64,000 bases of DNA from an uncultured Clostridia bacterium (GCA_947596085.1 CANQEW010000004.1:1-64000), one strand, 5' to 3'; counted from the stretch's first letter, positions 56,220-63,098 are shown. Notes: a model not told the origin generated them from the letters alone. Translations and numbers: made by a program.

Positions 56220-57668
56220 ATGTATTATGAAAAATACCTGAATTACCTCTACTCTTCTTCTGGATGGTCTTCGGATGAAAATTTTTCCCAGACTCCCGGC
56301 TGCCTGACTGGGGCGTGGGACCAACCGCATGCCGAAGGCGGTGTAGTCCTCTCAAGCTATGACGGAAAAGTAACCGTTGACGGTGGCGATGAATGCCGTC
56401 ATGTACTGGTGATTGGAGCGACTGGCACGGGCAAATCCCGCCTGGTTATAATGCCTTCGCTGCTATACTCGCTGACCGCAGAGAACAGGCGCTCTTTCGT
56501 AGTTTTCGATGTGAAGGGGGAACTGGAAGCTGAAACCGCTCCCATTGCAGGGAAAATGGGCTACAAACTCCGCAGAATCGATTTCCGAAATCCGGAGAAC
56601 GGAGACGGATGGAATCCCTTCCAAAAAATCAACCGTCTCTATAAGGAGGGTGGAAAAAGCAGAAATAAAGCGCGGAAACTGCTGGAGGATATGATCGCCA
56701 GCATCTTCACTGATGGCGAGTGTTCAAAGATGGATCCTTACTGGAAGAATACTTCGGCCAATCTCTTCCGGGGTGTCTGCGCAACGATTTGGGAAAAGGG
56801 GGAAGATCTTTCTCTTTCCGAGATCCTGAAGCTGTGCAATTCAATTCCCGGGGATAAAGATTACGACCACCGGTGTCTGTTGTTCCAGGCCGTCGACGAC
56901 CTCCAAGACGATTCCACAGCCCGAAGAAATCTGGAGGGTTTTCGAAATGCCTCTAGCATTACGCGAGGGAACATACTTTCCTCCTTCAATACATACCTGT
57001 CGCACTTTACTTCGCGAGACGACATCATGGATATGATATCCAGCCCGAGTTCCCTCGACTTTCAGGAAATCGGCATGAGGCCTACGGTTTTATACATCAG
57101 CCTGCCAGACGATTCGACCGCACTGGGGTCCCTTCAGTGTATGCTGCTCACGCAACTCATGCAGGATTTAAATGAGTGCGCGATTCGAAATGGGGGCGTC
57201 CTTCCCGTCCGGACGGAGATGTATCTGGATGAGGTATGCAACATTCATCCCGCCATACCATCGTTGGAGACAGCGCTGACAATTTCCCGATCGAGAGGCA
57301 TACGGTACATCCTGGCGATCCAAAGTTATAATCAACTCGTCGGCGTATATGGCCAGGCGGCTGAAACCATCGCGGCAAACTGTTCGACGTGGATCGCTCT
57401 GAATATCTCCAAGGATGAAACCTTCCGCTCCAAGTTGAGCCAGCTGTGCGGTGAAAATGCGCTTGGCAATTCTCTGATCACCCCGTCCCAGCTTGCTCTG
57501 CTTCGATACGAGGAAGGAATCGTCATTCGAGAGCGTTCCGCACCGTATTTTTCACGCTTCGATGACCTGAGCAAGATTCAACAACGGCTCAAACTGTTGG
57601 AGAAAGATGGCAGCAGAGAGATTGGAGGAAGAACCTTACTGCGCCCAAGAAGACGACTCACCGCATAG
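56220..57668 (+). CDS. TraG/VirD4-type ATPase without a membrane domain
   Basis: A 482-residue protein with the conjugative coupling-protein motor: Walker A GATGTGKS at 66-73, the family FDVKGEL (VTDPKGEL-like) and GWNPFQKI, Walker B MYLDEVCNI at 335-343, and the C-terminal SRGIRYILAIQSYNQL. Coupling proteins normally begin with two membrane helices; here the N-terminal 55 residues are hydrophilic. The ATG at 56220 has GGGGGAG 6 bases before it and is preferred to the ATG at 56214. There is no relaxase or channel gene nearby. It could be an orphan of a lost conjugative element or part of another DNA-handling system. Confidence 0.85.
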   Translation: MYYEKYLNYLYSSSGWSSDENFSQTPGCLTGAWDQPHAEGGVVLSSYDGKVTVDGGDECRHVLVIGATGTGKSRLVIMPSLLYSLTAENRRSFVVFDVKGELEAETAPIAGKMGYKLRRIDFRNPENGDGWNPFQKINRLYKEGGKSRNKARKLLEDMIASIFTDGECSKMDPYWKNTSANLFRGVCATIWEKGEDLSLSEILKLCNSIPGDKDYDHRCLLFQAVDDLQDDSTARRNLEGFRNASSITRGNILSSFNTYLSHFTSRDDIMDMISSPSSLDFQEIGMRPTVLYISLPDDSTALGSLQCMLLTQLMQDLNECAIRNGGVLPVRTEMYLDEVCNIHPAIPSLETALTISRSRGIRYILAIQSYNQLVGVYGQAAETIAANCSTWIALNISKDETFRSKLSQLCGENALGNSLITPSQLALLRYEEGIVIRERSAPYFSRFDDLSKIQQRLKLLEKDGSREIGGRTLLRPRRRLTA

Positions 57669-57751
57669 TCGACTGCCCGGGAGCGCATCTCGGGTCCTTT
57701 CCCCCATCAATGCAACCTTCGGGGATAACTTCAACGGACAAGGAGGAAGGC

Positions 57752-58633
57752 ATGTTGGAAGAAGCGGATTTTGTTGAGAAGGATAGTTCTGTCAACAACC
57801 CAATGAGCGATACTGTCGATTCGGTACAGCAATATCTGAAGGAAATCAGCCGGTATCCTTTGCTGACTATGAACGAGGAAACAGACTTGGCAAAGCGAAT
57901 TGAAGCGGGGGATGCAACCGCCAGGGAAAAATTCATCGAATGCAATTTGCGTCTGGTCGTATCCATTGCCAGAAGCTTTGCCCACCGCGGCCTCCCTTTT
58001 TCTGATTTGCTTCAGGAAGGAAATATGGGACTGTATCATGCCGTCGATAAGTTCGACTGGAGGAAGGGATACAAGTTTTCCACATATGCAACGTGGTGGA
58101 TCAGGCAGGCCATGTTGCGTGCGATTGCGGATCAATCTCGGATTGTGCGCATCCCCATTTACATGTCAGAAACAATCGCTCGATTCAACCGATACAGGAG
58201 ACAATATGAACTTGAAAATGAATGTGAACCTACATCCGCCGAAATCGCCAACGCAATGGGCCTTCCAGAATCCAAAGTGAACGAAATCCTTGTGTTTGAA
58301 CAGGAGCCGGTTTCATTGGAAACACGTGTCGGCGAAGATGAGGATGGTACGCTGGGCGACTTCATCGCGGACGGCAAAGCTCAGGATCCGGAAGAAACTG
58401 TGATTCATAACATTGTAGTTGAGCGCCTTTATGCCGCCCTGGAAACGCTCACACCGCGTGAGAAGGACGTCCTTCTGCTGAGATACGGCCTGATGGGAGG
58501 CAGTCCGCTGACACTGGAAGAGGTGGGTAAAAAATTCCAGGTTACCCGTGAGCGAGCACGTCAGATCGAAGCGATGGCAATCCGCAAGCTCCAACATCCT
58601 TCCAGAAAGTCAATGTTGATTTTTCCGAACTGA
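57752..58633 (+). CDS. RpoD-like sigma-70 factor
   Basis: A 293-residue sigma factor of group 1/2 type. Region 1.2 is DSVQQYLKEISRYPLLT. Region 2 contains NLRLVVSIA, the core-binding DLLQEGNMGLYHAVDKFDW and the -10-recognising STYATWWIRQAMLRAI. Region 3 follows (IRIPIYMSE-like), and region 4.2 is TLEEVGKKFQVTRERARQIE. Region 1.1 is absent. The ATG at 57752 follows AAGGAGG; the track adds 14 codons. It lies among accessory genes, which is unusual for an RpoD-like factor, and could redirect polymerase to island promoters. Confidence 0.92.
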   Translation: MLEEADFVEKDSSVNNPMSDTVDSVQQYLKEISRYPLLTMNEETDLAKRIEAGDATAREKFIECNLRLVVSIARSFAHRGLPFSDLLQEGNMGLYHAVDKFDWRKGYKFSTYATWWIRQAMLRAIADQSRIVRIPIYMSETIARFNRYRRQYELENECEPTSAEIANAMGLPESKVNEILVFEQEPVSLETRVGEDEDGTLGDFIADGKAQDPEETVIHNIVVERLYAALETLTPREKDVLLLRYGLMGGSPLTLEEVGKKFQVTRERARQIEAMAIRKLQHPSRKSMLIFPN

Positions 58634-58695
58634 TCCTCGATTCATTGCCGATACCGATCAAAGACCTCGGTGAAAGGACTGAAAATTGAAACGGC

Positions 58696-58757
58696 AGTTC
58701 ATTGCTTCCGGCAGCGCCATGCATTATAATATACCTGCCGCCGGAAACAATGAACCC
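58696..58757 (+). promoter_or_regulatory. Repeated promoter-dyad element, copy B
   Basis: TTGCTT and TATAAT are 17 bases apart within TTCATTGCTTCCGGC and GCCGGAAACAATGAA. The 62 bases match copy A (55234-55295) with few changes. It follows the sigma gene. Confidence 0.75.
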
Positions 58758-58803
58758 ACATGAAAGTCAGATGAAAAAAACAATTATTAAATTAAAAAAT
58801 GGG

Positions 58804-58832
58804 TTGACAAGACCAGATGATTGCGATATAAT
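58804..58832 (+). promoter_or_regulatory. Consensus promoter of the short RNA
   Basis: TTGACA and TATAAT are 17 bases apart, the best sigma-A promoter in the island. Expected start is near 58839. Confidence 0.85.
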
Positions 58833-58838
58833 GAAATC

Positions 58839-58923
58839 ACCTTAAAGGGAGAGAGCCTTTTGATAAGCAGATGACAGTGGGATAGCTGTATCTGTCTGCT
58901 CATCAAAAGGCTCTCTCTTTTTG
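58839..58923 (+). ncRNA. Short hairpin RNA with its own promoter and terminator
   Basis: A transcript of about 85 bases would be one long hairpin. A perfect 16-bp stem GAGAGAGCCTTTTGAT/ATCAAAAGGCTCTCTC is extended by G-T and A-T pairs, with inner AGCAGA/TCTGCT and ACAG/CTGT stems and the loop TGGGATAG. It is followed by TTTTT. It could be a small regulatory RNA or an attenuator for the downstream leader. No leader peptide is visible. Its sequence is absent from copy A of the module. Confidence 0.6.
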
Positions 58924-58945
58924 TACCTTGAAAACTAAATAAAAC

Positions 58946-59054
58946 GAATCCCTGCCATGTCGTGGATAGTGTGCCTTTTGCGCGCCCACGACTGAAACGG
59001 CGCACAGCGCCGGCGAGCGGGGAGGGAAACCCAGTTGTACTTCAGTAAAAAATG
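58946..59054 (+). ncRNA. Structured leader RNA, copy B
   Basis: About 109 bases matching copy A. Differences support the fold: GTCGTGG pairs fully with CCACGAC here, GTGTGC/GCGCGC keeps pairing by G-T, and GGG-AAA-CCC replaces TGG-GAAA-CCA. The closing ACTGAA/TTCAGT is unchanged. It precedes the 66-residue gene by 172 bases. The gap 59055-59226 has no recognisable gene. Confidence 0.65.
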
Positions 59055-59226
59055 CAGAACGATGCTTACAGCAACGATCGAGATGATTCATGGATGCATT
59101 GTCACAGGCAATGCGCCGCGCCAGCAGGGCGGCCAACGGGCTTGAAACCCTGCATCAGCGGCATGTTTTTCGTGCGTGAAGGGCACATGGCATCGTGGCA
59201 TTTGCGATACAAAGGAGGTATGTAGA

Positions 59227-59427
59227 ATGAAATACTGTTCCGACCCCACCGCTAACATGGCCATCGGCAATCTCATGAAGGAATGGAATCGACTGTCAAA
59301 AATCGCTGACAGAATCCGTGAAGATCCTTATTCCGAGTGGGCGGAGGTGCAACGCCGCCGCTTTACCGGAATATACAAGCGCCTTCTGGACGATACTGCA
59401 GGATCGCCCAAATCGAAGGCGTCCTGA
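59227..59427 (+). CDS. Small unknown protein behind leader copy B
   Basis: A 66-residue charged, helical protein (NLMKEWNRLSKIADRIRED, then RRRFTGIYKRLLDD) with a Ser/Lys tail. The ATG at 59227 follows AAAGGAGGT by 5 bases, a strong site that supports real translation. I do not recognise the family; it looks like the small conserved proteins common on clostridial mobile elements. Confidence 0.65.
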   Translation: MKYCSDPTANMAIGNLMKEWNRLSKIADRIREDPYSEWAEVQRRRFTGIYKRLLDDTAGSPKSKAS

Positions 59428-59484
59428 CATGAGCCACAGAACGATGCATAGGGAATCAAAGCGTATGCGGCGTCGTGAACCAGT

Positions 59485-59530
59485 GGTTCATTGTTCACGT
59501 GCTCTCGGATGTGTTATAATTCTGTCGCCG
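59485..59530 (+). promoter_or_regulatory. Diverged third copy of the promoter element
   Basis: GTTCATTGTT, then GTTATAAT and TCTGTCGCCG, occur in the same order and nearly the same spacing as in copy A. TTGTTC and TATAAT are 18 bases apart. The right arm of the dyad is not preserved. It leads into the nonstop-type small gene. Confidence 0.5.
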
Positions 59531-59628
59531 CGCGGTGAAGCGCCGGCGGTGCTCTTCGCACCACCGTTGGAAGATTCTCGATTTTGGACAAGATGATACC
59601 CTGAACGACGGAGAGGATGTGTTTTCAG

Positions 59629-59844
59629 ATGGATCGCTTTATCCCAAAGGAAAAGATGAGCAAAAAGGCCAGGCGACGGCTCGACAAGCAGCGTCGTGCG
59701 ACATGGTTGTTTTCGCCTGCGACCAGGCGAGTGGAAAGCAAGAAGCATTACAACCGCAAGAAATCCCACGCGCGCGTTGAAACGGCGTGGGATTTTTTAT
59801 ACTGCATATGCCGCCTTGAGGGACGTAACCGCAAATCATCATAG
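59629..59844 (+). CDS. Small basic protein, candidate ArfA/BrfA-like rescue factor
   Basis: A 71-codon ORF starting MDRFIPKEKMSKKARRRLDK. The middle is strongly basic, and TRRVESKKHYNRKKSHA (32-48) recalls the basic tail of ArfA (VEKNKKGKG..YMRKGKH). An intrinsic terminator (59761-59798) covers codons 45-57, before the stop at 59842. Most transcripts should therefore end without a stop codon, giving a product of about 55 residues. This arrangement is known for E. coli arfA and Bacillus brfA, where tmRNA destroys the product unless trans-translation fails. Similarity is by eye only; the ribosome site is weak (the ATG follows GTTTTCAG). Confidence 0.55.
   Translation: MDRFIPKEKMSKKARRRLDKQRRATWLFSPATRRVESKKHYNRKKSHARVETAWDFLYCICRLEGRNRKSS
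59761..59798 (+). terminator. Intrinsic terminator inside the small basic ORF
   Basis: A perfect 11-bp stem AAATCCCACGC/GCGTGGGATTT with a 13-base loop runs into TTTTTT. It lies upstream of the in-frame stop codon. Confidence 0.8.
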
Positions 59845-59957
59845 ATTTGTCGGCATATTCTGGGCCAGCGTAAATTCTGTCTGCCGGGTCAACACAGTCG
59901 CAGAATAAGAATATATATTCCAGTCTTTGCACGCTCTCGTCCATCCCGGCGGCTTTC

Positions 59958-60425
59958 TTATTTTTCAGCTTCATCCGCGTCATCTTCAATGAGACCAAGA
60001 AGATTGAGAATCACTTCGGTCAGGCTCTTCCTCCTTTTTTGAGCCAGCATAGCCTCACCATAGGTCTCAAGTGCGGTATTACAGCTGTTCAGCAGCATTT
60101 CGATCGTTTCTGCATCCTTGATCTCGTCCGCATGTGTGTATAAGCTATAAATGCGATAGCATACCGCTTTTCCGTGATCACAAAATGAGAATGTTCCGCA
60201 GTCGAGGTTTTCATTGGCATCCTTGATTTTGCCGGCCCATTTGGAATGATCCTGCGAGCCCAAATGTGCGGGCAGCTTTGCAGTCAGTTCCAGTTTACTT
60301 CCCTGACGCGCAATGGCAATGTTGTAGGTGTGTTCGCCGATCTCCTTTCTGACCAGAAACGAATAGCTCCAGTCTTCATTGGTGCTCGCAAGAGCGTCCG
60401 TGATAGCAAGTAACTGATCTTTCAT
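59958..60425 (-). CDS. YbjN-like protein, function unknown
   Basis: A 155-residue acidic protein. The pattern of short strands (SYSFLVRKEIGEHTYNIAIA, then NLDCGTFSFCDHGKAVCYRIY) and helices resembles the YbjN/secretion-chaperone-like fold, but the resemblance is weak. The C-terminal tail is charged (EDDADEAEK). The ATG at 60425 has AAGGAGG 10 bases before it. It is the last gene of a minus-strand group of small island genes. Confidence 0.6.
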   Translation of the reverse strand: MKDQLLAITDALASTNEDWSYSFLVRKEIGEHTYNIAIARQGSKLELTAKLPAHLGSQDHSKWAGKIKDANENLDCGTFSFCDHGKAVCYRIYSLYTHADEIKDAETIEMLLNSCNTALETYGEAMLAQKRRKSLTEVILNLLGLIEDDADEAEK

Positions 60426-60440
60426 ATCCTTCGTTCCTCC

Positions 60441-60563
60441 TTAATCCATGTAGAACTCTTGCAGATCGTCCAAACGAAGCAGCATGGGAGCTCCGCCGTT
60501 GGCCGCTCCAGTATCGATGTCAATCCAACTTGTAGTATCGCGAATAAGGTGCCGATCTTCTCT
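60441..60563 (-). pseudogene. C-terminal remnant of a metallophosphoesterase
   Basis: The minus strand reads TSWIDIDTGAANGG and then MLLRLDDLQEFYMD before a stop. This is the closing pattern of calcineurin-like Ser/Thr phosphatases (a DTGA..GG strand, then L.LD). An in-frame TGA lies 3 codons before the readable part and no full-length ORF exists upstream. I take it as a decayed gene; confidence is limited by its length. Confidence 0.35.
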
Positions 60564-60699
60564 TCAATGAAGATGAATAGCTTGGCAAGCGACTCGATGA
60601 TATGCCGGATATCCCTCCTGACCGCTTCGATGCTGGAACCGCTCTACAAAAGCTGGAATGCCGATCTTATTCTTCTTCCGATATCTCTTTCGATATCCA

Positions 60700-60774
60700 T
60701 TAGAACCAATCGTCCGTGCTTTGGATGAACTTAATGATAAAGTAGATGATCAATCCAAGGATAAATACGGCCAT
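60700..60774 (-). CDS. 24-residue membrane microprotein
   Basis: The ORF encodes MAVFILGLIIYFIIKFIQSTDDWF. An AAAGGAG site lies 6 bases before the ATG. Nineteen of the residues form one hydrophobic helix, followed by a short acidic end. Its stop overlaps an ATG (TAATG) of a second 18-codon ORF. Toxins of type I systems look like this, but no antisense RNA is apparent. Confidence 0.5.
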   Translation of the reverse strand: MAVFILGLIIYFIIKFIQSTDDWF

Positions 60775-60809
60775 CGTCTTCTCCTTTCCGCAGATCAAAG
60801 TTTAAATCG

Positions 60810-61112
60810 TTAGCCCAGCGAATCAGTATGACCCTTAACCGCCGTCGGTCCAGGTTCCCTCGGAGCAGCGGAAAGGCGATTATCCTTTTCATGGAAGGAT
60901 TGAAGCATGTCAAACCTCAGCTTTTCCGAAAGGACAGTTTTGTTGGCCTCAGTGGGCAGCCAGCGCGTCTTTCGGCGAATATATGCGTCGCTTGAAGGGA
61001 CGAGGATGCCTTTCACGATCCCATCCGCTGCGCCGGTGGTGAGCTGATCCACAGCGGACTGCGTCAGCTTGAGAAGAGCCTTTGTCGGCGGGTTGAACGA
61101 TCCGCCCATCAC
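60810..61112 (-). pseudogene. Truncated NadD-like nucleotidyltransferase
   Basis: The 100-codon ORF starts MGGSFNPPTKALLKL, the opening of NMN/NaMN adenylyltransferases, then IVKGILVPSSDAYIRRK and LSEKLRFDMLQSF. The catalytic His of the T-x-A-H motif is Leu. Upstream, INQRIIV continues the family start but the expected ATG codon is ATA. The protein ends at about half of the family length. It is thus a decayed enzyme of NAD metabolism. Confidence 0.6.
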
Positions 61113-61144
61113 GATGATCCTCTGGTTTATTGACGTCCTCAGCT

Positions 61145-61528
61145 CTACATTCGTTCCACAATGATCATCTGCACGTAATCGAGCACAGCGTTGGCCACCT
61201 CGCGGCGATAAGGCCGCTCTTCCGAAACAATCCCGTCGTAAAATGGCGGAAGCTTTACCTCCGCCGCGATGCGGTTGAGTACATTAACGTGCGTCAATAG
61301 TGCGTTGTGGTTGATCGTCCTTGTCTTGTCCAGGCGGGAGATCAGATCCCGGTACTCGTCAGCATCCATTGCCCCGCCGGAATATAACCGCTTTTTGATT
61401 TCCAGCTCGTAGATCGCTTGGTGATAGCTTTCGAAGGCCATCAGGGCGTATTCAATTGTTTCCAGTGTTTCCGGGTCGTCCCGAAAGGCGACGAACAGCT
61501 TTTGTACGGTATCGGCATTGACGTTCAT
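61145..61528 (-). CDS. DUF3232-like protein
   Basis: A 127-residue helical protein. The C-terminal half (DEYRDLISRLDKTRTINHNALL, then VLNRIAAEVKLPPFYDG and RPYRREVANAVLDYV) resembles the DUF3232 family of clostridial accessory regions, recalled from memory rather than searched. The ATG at 61528 has AAAGGAGGG 8 bases before it. The function is unknown. Confidence 0.65.
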   Translation of the reverse strand: MNVNADTVQKLFVAFRDDPETLETIEYALMAFESYHQAIYELEIKKRLYSGGAMDADEYRDLISRLDKTRTINHNALLTHVNVLNRIAAEVKLPPFYDGIVSEERPYRREVANAVLDYVQMIIVERM

Positions 61529-61598
61529 GTGGCAATCCCTCCTTTACGAAACAGGTCCGTTTCATTGCACTGTGTTATCTGAGCAGATCAAACATGCC

Positions 61599-61640
61599 AG
61601 AGGTTTCCCCTTTACCGACCCCGATGAAGGGGAAACCTCT
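61599..61640. repeat. 14-bp perfect inverted repeat between island genes
   Basis: AGAGGTTTCCCCTT and AAGGGGAAACCTCT are separated by 14 bases, next to the stop of the 61650 gene. There is no clear T-run. It could end minus-strand transcription weakly or be a protein site. Confidence 0.55.
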
Positions 61641-61649
61641 CAATTCGTC

Positions 61650-62129
61650 TTATGTACAATCGTTCGCATCACAGTATACGACGGCGACAATCTCACTCCT
61701 TTCGCATGCTTCCAAACACTCCTGACGCGCTTCCAGTGCCGGAACCAGGGATCCGTTGTCAATACCAAACGGTCGGAAAGCGAATACATGGGCGTTGGTC
61801 ATGTGCAGCATTCCACAGTGATCATCCATGTTGTAAGGGGCAAAATCCGGCATATTATCTGTGACGTCGTCAGCCTCTCTTATGGCCATTCTGACCATTT
61901 CTTCGATAGTGTCCGCCTCTACAAACGACACGACCCTGTCGGAAAACAGCACGAATGCGTCCTGTGCGTTCCGATAGTACCGGCAGTGCCGTATGGTTTC
62001 GATCGCATCATCCGACAGTTCCGAGCCCTTGGGAATCAGAATTGCTGCCCCAGCCAGCGAAGTTGTAGGATCATTTTCCAGCCATTCCCGCTCGACACTC
62101 AAATCAGGCTCATATTTCACGAATTCCAT
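61650..62129 (-). CDS. Unknown island protein
   Basis: A 159-residue acidic protein with mixed strands and helices: SLAGAAILIPKGSELSDDAI, then AFVLFSDRVVSFVEADTIEEM and VRMAIREADD. The C terminus is Cys- and Glu-rich. The ATG follows GAGGTAAG. I do not recognise the family. It is between the NADAR gene and the DUF3232-like gene on the same strand, in what appears to be one operon. Confidence 0.6.
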   Translation of the reverse strand: MEFVKYEPDLSVEREWLENDPTTSLAGAAILIPKGSELSDDAIETIRHCRYYRNAQDAFVLFSDRVVSFVEADTIEEMVRMAIREADDVTDNMPDFAPYNMDDHCGMLHMTNAHVFAFRPFGIDNGSLVPALEARQECLEACERSEIVAVVYCDANDCT

Positions 62130-62242
62130 CGACTTACCTCATTCCGAAATGCGTACCATTTGCTCATAGGAAAAAGCGCGCTGATGTAATGCGCAGGGTG
62201 ACAGTCCTCTGTTCCGCCAAAGGGACTCTGCTTTTCTTTGGG

Positions 62243-63064
62243 TTAGCTGCAGCTCCCGGAATCGGATGCCTCCTCCTTCGGGAGGCCGTTCTTCTCCAGC
62301 GATTTCAGCTTCTCCTGCAGCTCTTGCCTGCGTTGATAGGTTTTGATGATATCTGGATCGTCCGGGATCAGAAACTCCTGGACGATGCAGCCGGGGAGAG
62401 AGAACATCTTTACTGCACCTCTTACTTCAAACTGGAGACGCTCTCCTTCCTGACCCAGGATCTTAACACGGCCAAACGCTTTTGTTTCCATCTCCATCCC
62501 AGTGAAATCATAGGTTGGCAAAGCATCAATCTCAGCCTTTACACCGCTGATCGCCTCTTGAAGTGCCGCTTCTTGGATGCACTTTGCTTCTTCCCTTTCC
62601 GCTTTCATCTGCCGGGCTTTTTCCACATATTCAGCTCCGCCGAGTTCCGAACGGATCTTCATCAGGATGATACCCAGATGGTTTTCACCGTTTCCGGACT
62701 TCAAATCGACTCCCCAATAGGTATCGTGCCAAGCGTTTCCTTCCACCAGTTCGATATCGCCAGTGTCAATCAGCTTTTGAAGAAGATCGGGATTCTGAGA
62801 GAATTTCGCCCGAACGACGTCCTCCATGATTTCATCCTTCACGCTTTCCCAGTCTCCGCGAAGCTTTACCTTTTTGCCTTCCCGCTTGGCGACAGCACCC
62901 GTCATCTCGCTGAACTCATCCCGGATGGCCGGATTCAGGGACTTTGCTGACTGAAAAGCCGCTTCACTGTTCTGATAAGTTCTTCCACCCCATTCAAAGG
63001 TTGCAGAGTGCATATTGCTCAAGAAACTGAACTTTCCCCGAAAAGTCATGATGGATTCACTCAT
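62243..63064 (-). CDS. NADAR (YbiA-like) family protein
   Basis: A 273-residue protein. Residues 1-145 are a NADAR domain: FLSNMHSATFEWGGRTYQNSEAAFQ, WESVKDEIMEDVVRAKFSQNP, GNAWHDTYWGVD and NHLGIILMKIR. NADAR proteins bind ADP-ribose-like ligands; some are N-glycosidases, and some remove ADP-ribose from guanine and pair with DarT toxins in phage defence. A C-terminal extension (150-273) has a coiled coil and an unknown beta part. No DarT gene is visible here. The start is the ATG at 63064, after GAGAGGG. Confidence 0.85.
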   Translation of the reverse strand: MSESIMTFRGKFSFLSNMHSATFEWGGRTYQNSEAAFQSAKSLNPAIRDEFSEMTGAVAKREGKKVKLRGDWESVKDEIMEDVVRAKFSQNPDLLQKLIDTGDIELVEGNAWHDTYWGVDLKSGNGENHLGIILMKIRSELGGAEYVEKARQMKAEREEAKCIQEAALQEAISGVKAEIDALPTYDFTGMEMETKAFGRVKILGQEGERLQFEVRGAVKMFSLPGCIVQEFLIPDDPDIIKTYQRRQELQEKLKSLEKNGLPKEEASDSGSCS

Positions 63065-63098
63065 ACAAAATCCCTCTCTTTCAAACTATTGTGGAAAT

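Noticed and set aside
55440-58633. The VirD4-like region considered as a complete conjugative element
   Set aside because: No relaxase, VirB4, channel or integrase gene is recognisable within the window.
55234-59054. Repeats considered as a CRISPR array
   Set aside because: There are only two or three long copies, kilobases apart, with no spacers or cas genes.
60459-60728. 89-codon plus-strand ORF
   Set aside because: It is antisense to the phosphoesterase remnant and has no ribosome site or family similarity.
62243-63064. A DarT-NADAR toxin-antitoxin pair
   Set aside because: No DarT-like ADP-ribosyltransferase is found next to the NADAR gene; only the NADAR half is supported.
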